Shown: positions 1 through 5,932 of the stretch, piece after piece
Layout of the letters: each line of letters starts with the position of its first letter
Position numbering within the stretch: the first letter of the stretch is position 1
DNA from: an uncultured Rhodanobacteraceae bacterium
GTDB lineage: Bacteria; Pseudomonadota; Gammaproteobacteria; Xanthomonadales; SZUA-5
Direction of reading: 5' to 3'
DNA: 8,764 nucleotides
NCBI GenBank assembly: GCA_937928755.1
Contig: CALEZI010000007.1
Coordinates: 1 to 8,764 of the forward strand
The notes under the pieces: model-generated
What the model was told of the DNA's origin: nothing
Seen by the model: only the letters and a program-made list of their open reading frames with translations
Databases searched by the model: none
Translations under genes and position numbers: made by a program

Positions 1-293
1 CTTGTCTGGACGCCTTTCGCCCGTCCACTCAAGAGCGTCCAGACAAGTCTGGACCTACCAAAGCAACCGCTTGGGGACCCATCAAAGCAACCGCTTGGGG
101 ACCCACCAAGGCAACCGCTTGCGCGCTCCTGTGGGTCCAGACTTGTCTGGACGTTTTTCGCCCGTCCACTCAAAGGCGTCCAAACAAGTCTGGACCTACC
201 AAAGCAACCGCTTGGGGACCCACCAAGGCAACTGCTTGGAGACCCACCAGGGCAACCGCTCGCGCGCTCCTGTGGGTCCAGACTTGTCTGGAC
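1..293. repeat. Tandem 141-bp compound palindromic repeat (REP pair with internal 24-bp repeats), cut by the window edge
   Basis: Two full 141-bp units (2-142 and 143-283) differ at about 11 positions, and a third begins at 284 and breaks off at about 293. Each unit contains the palindrome GTCCAGACTTGTCTGGAC or its reverse (37-54, 135-152, 178-195, 276-293). These are headed by GTGGG in one orientation and by GTAGG in the other (read as CCTACC on the plus strand), so each unit looks like an inverted pair of REP-type elements. Between the pair lie three 24-bp direct repeats beginning CAAAGCAACCGCTTGGGG (59-82, 83-106 and 107-130; again from 200). Both periods, 24 and 141, are multiples of three, and I read no stop codon in any plus-strand frame. 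The first unit may extend left of the window. GTAG/GTGG heads are a known trait of REP elements mobilised by RAYT transposases; assigning this repeat to that class is inference. Confidence 0.9.
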
Positions 294-985
294 GCTTCTG
301 GCTCTGGTGCCTGGTACTGGCCACCATGCTGCTGACCGCCTGCGCGCAAACCCGCCACCATCGCGCCGATGGCGTGTCCGAACAGGCGGCGCTCGGTCGC
401 GGCACCGAAGTGCTGATCGTCGAGCCCGACATCGAGCTGACCGAATTGCTGACCAGCGGCGTGCAGCAGCCGCGTGCGGACTGGACTGCGAGCGCGCGTG
501 AACAAGTCACGCGCGCGCTGGACGCCAACTTGCAGCAGCGCCAGGCGCGCCTGACGCATTACCGCATCGCGCAGGACCCAGAGCTGAAGGATCGCCAGCG
601 GCAATCGATCCTGCTGCACGAAGCGGTGGGCCTGAGCATCCTTCTGCATCGCCATTTCGGCGTGCCATTGCCGCACAAGGGTGAGGCCTTCGACTGGACG
701 CTCGGCCCTGGCGTGCGCGCGCTCGATCCAGATGCACGCTACGCGCTGTTCGTGTTCCTGCGCGACAGTTATGCCACCGGCGAACGCAAGGCGGCGATGG
801 CGGTGGGCATGCTGTTCGGTCTGGGACTCTCGCTCGGGCAGCAGGTCGGCTTCGCCTCGTTGGTCGACCTCAATGACGGCCGCGTGGTCTGGTTCAATCT
901 GCTGAATTCGCAAACCGGTGACCTGCGCAATGCCGAAGGCGCGGCGGCCTCGGTGGCGCGATTGCTCGATGGGGTGCCGTTGTGA
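284..985 (+). CDS. Predicted outer-membrane lipoprotein of unknown function; start uncertain
   Basis: From TTG 284 this encodes 233 residues beginning MSGRFWLWCLVLATMLLTAC, a plausible signal peptide with an LTAC lipobox and lipidated Cys20. The next residues are Ala and Gln, not Asp, which fits Lol export to the outer membrane. The start is unsettled. GTG 272 also works, ATG 326 is too close to the lipobox, and the frame stays open through the whole upstream repeat to the window edge, so the true start may lie outside. The mature part is mixed alpha/beta, with a glycine-rich hydrophobic stretch near residues 170-195 (AAMAVGMLFGLGLSL) followed by a predicted strand region (FASLVDLNDGRVVWFN). 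I do not recognise the family. Its TGA overlaps the GTG of the M48 protease gene by four bases (GTGA), so the two are probably translationally coupled and may act together in the envelope. No promoter is visible inside the window. Confidence 0.8.
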   Translation: MSGRFWLWCLVLATMLLTACAQTRHHRADGVSEQAALGRGTEVLIVEPDIELTELLTSGVQQPRADWTASAREQVTRALDANLQQRQARLTHYRIAQDPELKDRQRQSILLHEAVGLSILLHRHFGVPLPHKGEAFDWTLGPGVRALDPDARYALFVFLRDSYATGERKAAMAVGMLFGLGLSLGQQVGFASLVDLNDGRVVWFNLLNSQTGDLRNAEGAAASVARLLDGVPL

Positions 986-2256
986 CTGAGGGCGCGCCGG
1001 CGGCGAATGATGCTCGTGGAGGGCGCCGCGCCTGCGGCGCCGCTCTGGATTTCAATCGCCGGGCCGGCGCCAAATCGGCGCCGCAGGCGCGGCGCCCTCC
1101 AACAGCGGGCACGCCCGTCCCGTGCCCCCTGCCCCGTGCCCCGCTCTTGCTCCTGCTCGCCCTGCTCCTCACCGCCTGCGCCACACCGCGCGTCGATCCG
1201 GTTTCGCCCATCTCGGCAGCAACCGACGCCGCCAGCGACGAAGCCGGTTTGATCATGCAGATGGACCGCTACGAGTCCGAGTTGATGCATTCGGCCGCGC
1301 TGGTGCGCGATCCGGCATTGAACCGCTATCTGTCGGAACTGACCTGCAAGCTGGCCGGGGATCACTGCCCGCAAATTCGCGTGCACCTGGTGCGCCAGCC
1401 GTACTTCAATGCGCAGATGGGTCCCAACGGCATGTTGATCGTCTGGACTGGACTGCTGCTGCGGGTCGAGGATGAAGCACAACTGGCCTTCGTGCTCGGC
1501 CACGAAATAGGCCACTACGTCGCGCGCGATTCGCTGGCGCGTTGGCAAAAGCTGAAATCGACCAGCAACCTGGCGGCAGCGCTGCAACTGCTCGGCGGCG
1601 GGCTGATTGGCGCCGCGGCAAGCATGGGCGCCTACAGCACGCTGTACGCCTTTGGCCGCGAGCAAGAGCGTGCGGCCGACGACTACGGCCTGCAGCAACT
1701 GCGCCGACTGGGCTACGACGACCGCCGCGCCGGCGAGTTGTGGGCGGCGGTCTGGGAAGAGGAAAAGGTCCGCGATCGCGAACTGTTGTCGTCGATCTTC
1801 GCCACGCATCCGGCCAGCGAGGAACGCCGCGACCGCCTGCGGCAGGCAGCGCAAGGCATCGATACGGGCACCATGGTTGCAGCCGACCCTTATTTCGCGG
1901 CCGTCGCCGGGCAGCGCCGCTTGTGGCTGGACGACGAAATCGGCCGCCGCCACTACCGCCAGACCGAAGTGCTGCTGAAGCGGCTGCGCGCCCTGCCCCG
2001 CGCCGCAGCCGACCATGCCTACTACACCGCCGAGATGTATCGCCGGCGCGCGCGCAGCGGCGATACCGAATTGGCCATCGAAGCCTATCGCGCGGCCATC
2101 GAGCACGCCGATGCAGTCCCCGAGGCCTGGCGCGGACTCGGCTTGTGCCTGCGCCAGCTCGGTCGCGACGACGAGGCGCGCGATGCCCTCGGCGAGTACC
2201 TCGCGCGCGCGCCGAAAGCGGAAGACCGCGCAATCATCGAGAGCTGGCTGCGATGA
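982..2256 (+). CDS. M48-family zinc metalloprotease lipoprotein with C-terminal TPR region (BepA-like)
   Basis: A 424-residue predicted lipoprotein. The catalytic motif HEIGH has zinc ligands His174 and His178 and catalytic Glu175. The third ligand is Glu229 in EQERAADDYG, a slight variant of the usual ExEAD. His276 (ATHPASEERR) matches the conserved downstream HP motif that in BepA contacts the active site. Residues about 345-424 form two TPR-like helical repeats, the E. coli BepA layout. BepA degrades or helps assemble stalled outer-membrane proteins such as LptD; a similar role here is inferred. The lipobox is LTAC with Cys66, giving a presequence of 65 residues instead of about 20. Residues 2-60 are largely translated repeats (1018-1100 and 1110-1148). 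I saw no in-frame ATG or GTG between GTG 982 and the hydrophobic core; CTG 1129 would give a normal 16-residue signal peptide if used. GGGG at 971-974 may be a weak ribosome binding site. The start overlaps the previous stop (GTGA) and the stop overlaps the next start (ATGA). Confidence 0.9.
   Translation: MTEGAPAANDARGGRRACGAALDFNRRAGAKSAPQARRPPTAGTPVPCPLPRAPLLLLLALLLTACATPRVDPVSPISAATDAASDEAGLIMQMDRYESELMHSAALVRDPALNRYLSELTCKLAGDHCPQIRVHLVRQPYFNAQMGPNGMLIVWTGLLLRVEDEAQLAFVLGHEIGHYVARDSLARWQKLKSTSNLAAALQLLGGGLIGAAASMGAYSTLYAFGREQERAADDYGLQQLRRLGYDDRRAGELWAAVWEEEKVRDRELLSSIFATHPASEERRDRLRQAAQGIDTGTMVAADPYFAAVAGQRRLWLDDEIGRRHYRQTEVLLKRLRALPRAAADHAYYTAEMYRRRARSGDTELAIEAYRAAIEHADAVPEAWRGLGLCLRQLGRDDEARDALGEYLARAPKAEDRAIIESWLR
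1018..1100. repeat. GGCGCC palindrome inside the 5' coding region of the M48 gene
   Basis: Perfect 25-bp inverted arms lie at 1018-1042 and 1076-1100 around a 33-base loop. The outer end is GGAGGGCGCC and the core CGCGCCTGCGGCGC. The right arm and the following AACAG recur exactly at the right edge of the window (8735-8764), which proves this is a dispersed repeat and not native signal-peptide sequence. I see no plus-strand stop triplet in it; the M48 frame reads through it as an Arg/Ala/Gly-rich stretch (GGRRACGAAL to SAPQARRPP). The RNA would form a very stable hairpin about 35 bases after the GTG start. Confidence 0.92.
1110..1148. repeat. C-rich half-element (CCCCTGCCCC type) in the M48 signal-peptide region
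   Basis: This C-rich stretch ending GTGCCCCGCTCTT resembles the right arm of the palindrome at 7797-7826 (both contain GCCCCCTGCCCC and end CCCCGCTCTT). Only one arm is present. It follows the GGCGCC palindrome by about ten bases and encodes PVPCPLPRAPL, running directly into the hydrophobic core of the M48 signal peptide. It appears to be a second, partial repeat insertion at the same gene start. Confidence 0.65.
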
Positions 2257-2912
2257 GCCGGCCCGATCCCTGCTGCAGCCCCTGTGGGAGCGACCTTGTG
2301 TCGCGAGCCTTTCCGAAAAACAAGAGCTCGCGACACAAGGTCGCTCCCACAGGGGCTGCGCGGCGATGTCTGCTCGGGCTGTCGCTCGCCCTGCTCAGCG
2401 CCTGCTCTTCGCCCCTGATCAAACCCGGCGCACAGACGGTTGACGGCCTGGCGCTGCGAACACCGCAGAGCTGGAGCGATCTCGGCTTCCGCGGCCAGCG
2501 CCTGTGGACGCGCGACGGCGCCAGCCTGAATGCGTTGCGCATCTACACCGACATCCAGCCCGGCGAACACGTGTTCCGCGCGCGCCTGCGTGGCGAACAG
2601 GACGAAGGCGCGCGCTTCCGGGCGGGCTTGAGCAGCATCGAGATCGGCGAACTGATCGTCGAAGGTCTGCGCGCGTCGGGACTGTCCAATGTCGTCGCAC
2701 GCGATCTGCGCCCGGCAAGCTTGAACGGGCGCAGCGGGTTTCGCGCGGAGCTCGGTTTCGATACGAGCGCGGGCCTGCACTATCGCGGGCTGCTGCTCGC
2801 CGAGGGAAACGACGGCACGCTGAGCTTCCTCCTGTACACGGCACCCGCCGAGTTCTATTTCGAACGCGACCGCGCCACGGTGGAATCGATCTTCGACAGC
2901 CTCGCGCGGTAG
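2253..2912 (+). CDS. Predicted lipoprotein of unknown function with a palindrome-encoded n-region
   Basis: The gene encodes 219 residues from ATG 2253, which overlaps the M48 stop by ATGA. It begins MSRPDPCCSPCGSDLVSR, reads through the whole palindrome at 2279-2355, and only then reaches a normal hydrophobic core and lipobox (CLLGLSLALLSAC, Cys51; Ser-Ser follows, so outer-membrane sorting is likely). GTG 2298, inside the palindrome, is the other start candidate and would put the lipid Cys at residue 36. The mature part of about 169 residues looks like a single small soluble alpha/beta domain (LRIYTDIQPGEH, then a strand-rich half with LSFLLYTAPAEFYFERDRATVESIF). I do not recognise the family. 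Its TAG stop (2910-2912) is the GTAG head of the first repeat in the downstream array. Overlapping genes on its left suggest joint expression with the protease, perhaps as its partner or substrate receptor, which is inference. Confidence 0.82.
   Translation: MSRPDPCCSPCGSDLVSRAFPKNKSSRHKVAPTGAARRCLLGLSLALLSACSSPLIKPGAQTVDGLALRTPQSWSDLGFRGQRLWTRDGASLNALRIYTDIQPGEHVFRARLRGEQDEGARFRAGLSSIEIGELIVEGLRASGLSNVVARDLRPASLNGRSGFRAELGFDTSAGLHYRGLLLAEGNDGTLSFLLYTAPAEFYFERDRATVESIFDSLAR
2279..2355. repeat. Perfect 30-bp-arm REP-like palindrome inside a lipoprotein gene
   Basis: Left arm 2279-2308 (CCCCTGTGGGAGCGACCTTG and onward) and right arm 2326-2355 match 30 of 30 bases, with a 17-base A-rich loop (2309-2325). 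It has the GTGGGAGCGAC head typical of REP-like repeats in pseudomonads and xanthomonads. It contains no TAA, TAG or TGA on either strand, so it is open in all six frames. It lies 26 bases after the ATG of the third lipoprotein gene and encodes about 26 residues ahead of the signal-peptide core. Perfect arms suggest recent insertion or active maintenance of the hairpin. Confidence 0.93.
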
Positions 2913-3154
2913 GAGCGACGTGTACGTCGCGACCGCAGACTGCGGCGCACATCGGTCGCGACGTGCACGTCGCTCCTACAAGTCCACGCTCCGGTAGGAG
3001 CGACGTGAACGTCGCGACCGCAGACTGCGGCGCACACCGGTCGCGACGTGCACTTCGCTCCTACAAGTCCACGCTCCGGTAGGAGCGACGTGTACGTCGC
3101 GACCGCAGACTCCGGCGCACATCGGTCGCGACGTGCACGTCGCTCCTACAAGTC
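2908..3154. repeat. Three tandem 85-bp REP pairs (BIME-like array) between convergent genes
   Basis: Three near-identical 85-bp units start at 2908, 2993 and 3078. Each has a forward element (GGTAGGAGCGACGTGTACGT, hairpin GCGACGT/ACGTCGC), a spacer containing CAGACTGCGGCGCACA, and the inverted element ending CGTCGCTCCTAC. The first two units are followed by AAGTCCACGCTCC. Unit 2 has small changes (GTGAACG, CACTTCG). The head of the first unit supplies the TAG of the lipoprotein gene (2910-2912) and the tail of the last supplies the TAG of rsmE (3146-3148, minus strand). No T-run terminator is seen, so the hairpins probably protect the two 3' ends and may attenuate transcription in both directions. 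Confidence 0.93.
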
Positions 3155-3889
3155 ACCCCAATACGACTGCAGCACCGCAATCGCCGCCAGCCCGGCGGTC
3201 TCGGTGCGCAGGACGCGCGGACCGAGGCGCAAGGTGCGGAAACCGATCCGCTGCAGCAACACGCGCTCGTTGTCGCTGAACCCGCCTTCCGGGCCCACAG
3301 CCAGCAGCGCGGACCTGGGCGCCGGCAGATCGCGCAGACCGACTTCGCCCTCCGGGTCGAGCATCAGCCGCAGTGAGGCGTGCGGATCGTCGGGTGGCCC
3401 AAGGCTGCCGAGCCATGCCGGCAGTGGCTGCGGCGATTCCAGCGCCGGCAGCAACGCGCGCCCGCTCTGCTCGCAGGCCGATGCGACCACCTGCCGCCAA
3501 TGCGCCATGCGCCGCGCCTCACGCTCGGCGTCGAGGCGCACCTCGGTGCGTTCGCTGATCAGCGGTTGCAGCGCGTGCACGCCGAGCTCGGTGGCCTTCT
3601 GCAGCACCAGATCCATCTTCTCGCCGCGGCAGATGCCTTGCGCCAGCGTCAGCGCCAGCGGCGACTCCCGTATCGGCGCCAGTTCGGCTTCGATGCGCAC
3701 GCTGGTGCGCCGGCGCTCGATGGATTCGAGCAACGCCCGATACTCGCGGCCATCGCCGTTGAACACATGCACGATGTCGCCACGCTTGAGGCGCAGCACG
3801 CGCGTCAGGTGATTGGCGATGAGCTCGCCGAGGACAATTTCCTCGCCGAGTCTCAGTTCGCCCGGATGGTAGCCGCGGGGTATGCGCAT
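3146..3889 (-). CDS. rsmE: 16S rRNA (uracil(1498)-N(3))-methyltransferase RsmE
   Basis: The 247-residue protein has the usual length and N-terminus (MRIPRGYHPG; E. coli begins MRIPR as well). An N-terminal PUA-like RNA-binding domain (about 1-70) precedes a SPOUT methyltransferase domain with KATELGV (99-105), SERT (112-115), EQSGR (140-144), the S-adenosylmethionine knot loop GPEGGF (199-204) and LGPRVLRTETA (222-232). RsmE methylates N3 of U1498 in helix 44 of 16S rRNA, in the cytoplasm. I chose ATG 3889 because of the family N-terminus; an in-frame GTG at 3907 would add six residues. The last codons and TAG abut and use the repeat array. Upstream, 3890-3992 should hold its promoter, but no convincing -35/-10 pair stands out. 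It is convergent with the lipoprotein set and not obviously cotranscribed with the glycosyltransferase genes, given the palindrome between them. Confidence 0.96.
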   Translation of the reverse strand: MRIPRGYHPGELRLGEEIVLGELIANHLTRVLRLKRGDIVHVFNGDGREYRALLESIERRRTSVRIEAELAPIRESPLALTLAQGICRGEKMDLVLQKATELGVHALQPLISERTEVRLDAEREARRMAHWRQVVASACEQSGRALLPALESPQPLPAWLGSLGPPDDPHASLRLMLDPEGEVGLRDLPAPRSALLAVGPEGGFSDNERVLLQRIGFRTLRLGPRVLRTETAGLAAIAVLQSYWGDL

Positions 3890-3992
3890 CTGAAGCTCGC
3901 CAAGCACGATGTACCGATCCTAACTCAGCGCGGTTTGCGAACGCTTCGCTGGACTATTTCCGCCCTCTTCTCGTGGACGTATCTCTGTAAAT

Positions 3993-4118
3993 CGTCATTG
4001 CGAGGTCGTTGCCGCAACCGCGGCAACGACCGAAGCAAGCCAGTGACGTTGCTCGCGGCTCGACGAAAGCCTGGCAAAGGCACTGGTTTGCTTCGTCGCT
4101 ACGCTCCTCGCAATGACC
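3993..4118. repeat. CATTGCGAGG-type palindromic repeat with a nested perfect hairpin
   Basis: The outer arms are CGTCATTGCGAGG plus CGAAGCAAGCCAGTG (3993-4005, 4031-4045) and CACTGGTTTGCTTCG plus CCTCGCAATGACC (4081-4095, 4106-4118). This is the widespread CATTGCGAGG...GAAGCAA palindrome known from many bacterial genomes. In the left arm, the segment matching TCGCTACGCT of the right arm is replaced by a perfect 12-bp hairpin, GGTCGTTGCCGC (4004-4015), loop AACC, GCGGCAACGACC (4020-4031). It starts 12 bases past the stop of the GT2 gene and probably stabilises or ends that transcript. The rest of the gap between the GT2 and rsmE genes (3890-3992) has no further repeat that I can see. Confidence 0.88.
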
Positions 4119-4129
4119 AGGGAGCCGCC

Positions 4130-5932
4130 TCACGCCACGCCGCGCCGCCGCAGCATCCAGTTGACCAGCCAGCGCCCGGCCAGGAATCGTTCGGCCAGGC
4201 GCCGCGCCAGGTGGCGCGTGCTCGGCGGTGCGTTCAAGGTATGCGAAGTGCGCACCTCGTCGATGATCGCCGCCGGAGAAAGCGCCGCGCGCATCGCCGC
4301 CTGGCGCTCGCGGGCGTCGAGATAGGCCTGGTCGAGCGCCTGCTGACGGCGCTCGGCCACTTCCGGTTTGGCCGGCACGCGATACAGACTGGTGGTCTTG
4401 TCGACCAGCACGAAACGATCCTCCAGCGTGTAACGGGTCCACAGGTTCCAGTCTTCCAGCTGATCCATGTCTTCGGCGAAACCACCGTGGCGCTCGTACA
4501 GGCGCCGGTGGAACAGCACGGTCTGGATCGGCATGAAGTTCTCGACCCACAGCGTGGCGTGGTTGAACGGCATCTGGAAGCGCAGCAGCCAGTCGTGTTC
4601 GCGGTAGCGCAGCGGCTGTTCGTTCTCGACCTCGGTCGGCACCTCCCAGCCGATCCCATAAACCCCGGGCACAGCCTCGGCTTGCGCCACGGCGATCAGG
4701 CTCTCGACGTGGTCGGCGTAGAGCAGATCGTCGTCGTCGAGAAAATTCAGCCACTCGCCGCGCGCCAGCGACAGCGCCAGGTTTCCGGCGCGCGCGCGAC
4801 CCACCGGGGTGCCGGTGGCGACATAGCGCAGCCGCGATTTCAGATGCGCGAATTCGATGTCCAGCATGCGCCGGCTGTGGTCAGGGCCGTCTTCGACGAC
4901 GACGATCTCGATGTTCGGCCAGGTCTGGCGCTCGACCGAGATCAGCGCTTCCCGCAGCCACTGCGGACGCCGGTGCGTGCGGATCAGGATCGAGACCAGC
5001 GGCATGCTGTCCACGGCCGGCGGCGTGAAGAACGCACCCTTGCGCCGGCGCTCGAAGTCCCAGCCGGCGAAACGCGGCGCGAAATTGTCGTCGGCCGGTA
5101 CCCGCGTGCGCCGGAAATGCGGCAGCAGCTTGAGGCTCTTGCCGAGGTTACCGAGCAGCGCCCGGCGTCGGCCAGGAAAGCTGTTGCCGACACGAATCTC
5201 GCGCAGCAACTGCCGATAACCTTCGCGCACATCGCGCCAACTGCCGTAGCGCATGCGCAGCAGCAGGTTGGCCAGCGTGCCGCCGGCGACCTGGGCCGGC
5301 TTGACCTCGCCGGCATGGCGATAGCTGTCGTGCACCACCAGCGCCTGCGGCAGGAAGCGCAATTTCCAGCCGGCCGCGCGCAGTCGCCAGCTGAGATCGA
5401 CGTCTTCGCCGTAGAGGAACAAATGCGATTCGAAACCGCCCACCTCGTCGAAGGCACGTCGGCGCAGCAGCAGCGCCGCAGCGCTGCACCATTCGGTTTC
5501 CAGTGTGATCGGGTGATAGTTCTTCGGGTGCTCGAAGGGTTGCTGGCGGCACTCGAAAGCTGCGGCAACGGCATCGGTTGCCGCCCGCGCCAGCAGCACA
5601 TCGAGCGTGCCGGGCAGCAGCGCCGAATCCGGATTCAGCAGCAACAGCCAGTCGCTGCGGGCATCCCGCGCCAGCGCGTTGTGCGCGCGGCCGAAGCCCA
5701 CGTTTTCGGCATTGACGAGCACCCGCAGCGAGGCGAAGCGGGTTGCGTAGGGCGCCGCCAGCGCTTGCAGCGCGTCGCTGGCAGCCCGGTCGACACTGTT
5801 GTCGGCAATCGCCACATGCAGCGCGACTGCGCCCGCAGCTTCCAGCGCCAGGCTGTCGAGCAAGCGGCGCAACTGGCCCGCATCGCTGTGCCAGGCGACG
5901 ATTTGCACGTCCACGTCCTTGATCGCGCTCAT
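4130..5932 (-). CDS. Two-domain GT2-family glycosyltransferase
   Basis: A 600-residue cytoplasmic protein carrying two GT-A (GT2) domains. The first (about 5-210) resembles rhamnosyltransferase-type enzymes: VDVQIVAWHSD, the nucleotide-binding NPD motif at 100-102, the acceptor-side motif GEDVDL (175-180) and RLRAAGW. The second (about 311-515) has SILIRTHRRPQWLREALISV, VVEDGP, a metal-binding DDDD (399-402) and a catalytic-type ED at 493-494 in LEDWNLWTRY. Both domains keep their key acidic residues, so both are probably active; the sugars transferred cannot be read from sequence. The C-terminal 80 residues are helical and basic (LARRLAERFLAGRWL), perhaps membrane-associated. I chose ATG 5932 because it overlaps the GT4 stop as ATGA and has a GGGGGTGGG ribosome-binding-like stretch before it; a start 11 codons upstream (5965) lies inside the previous gene. 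It is probably coupled to GT4 for assembling one surface polysaccharide or protein glycan. Confidence 0.9.
   Translation of the reverse strand: MSAIKDVDVQIVAWHSDAGQLRRLLDSLALEAAGAVALHVAIADNSVDRAASDALQALAAPYATRFASLRVLVNAENVGFGRAHNALARDARSDWLLLLNPDSALLPGTLDVLLARAATDAVAAAFECRQQPFEHPKNYHPITLETEWCSAAALLLRRRAFDEVGGFESHLFLYGEDVDLSWRLRAAGWKLRFLPQALVVHDSYRHAGEVKPAQVAGGTLANLLLRMRYGSWRDVREGYRQLLREIRVGNSFPGRRRALLGNLGKSLKLLPHFRRTRVPADDNFAPRFAGWDFERRRKGAFFTPPAVDSMPLVSILIRTHRRPQWLREALISVERQTWPNIEIVVVEDGPDHSRRMLDIEFAHLKSRLRYVATGTPVGRARAGNLALSLARGEWLNFLDDDDLLYADHVESLIAVAQAEAVPGVYGIGWEVPTEVENEQPLRYREHDWLLRFQMPFNHATLWVENFMPIQTVLFHRRLYERHGGFAEDMDQLEDWNLWTRYTLEDRFVLVDKTTSLYRVPAKPEVAERRQQALDQAYLDARERQAAMRAALSPAAIIDEVRTSHTLNAPPSTRHLARRLAERFLAGRWLVNWMLRRRGVA

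Noticed and set aside
59..271. 24-bp direct repeats as CRISPR or replication iterons
   Set aside because: The repeats abut without spacers and sit inside a larger 141-bp REP-type unit. No replication gene or AT-rich region is near.
1007..1252. ATG 1007 as the start of the M48 protein
   Set aside because: It is in a different frame from the protease and leads to a short Arg/Pro-rich shadow product.
769..2106. Minus-strand open frame of 445 codons across the lipoprotein and M48 genes
   Set aside because: It overlaps the M48 active-site coding region, crosses a gene junction and a repeat, and has low-complexity Ala/Gly/Gln composition.
2366..2443. ATG 2366 just after the palindrome as the start of the third lipoprotein
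   Set aside because: It is out of frame with the lipobox and mature protein and runs into a stop within about 80 bases.
2908..3154. CRISPR-like array
   Set aside because: Units are 85 bp with nearly identical sequence throughout, so there are no unique spacers, and each unit is an inverted pair. This is a tandem REP array.
2913..3992. Classical intrinsic terminators
   Set aside because: Stable hairpins are present in the repeats, but no run of T follows any of them on either strand.
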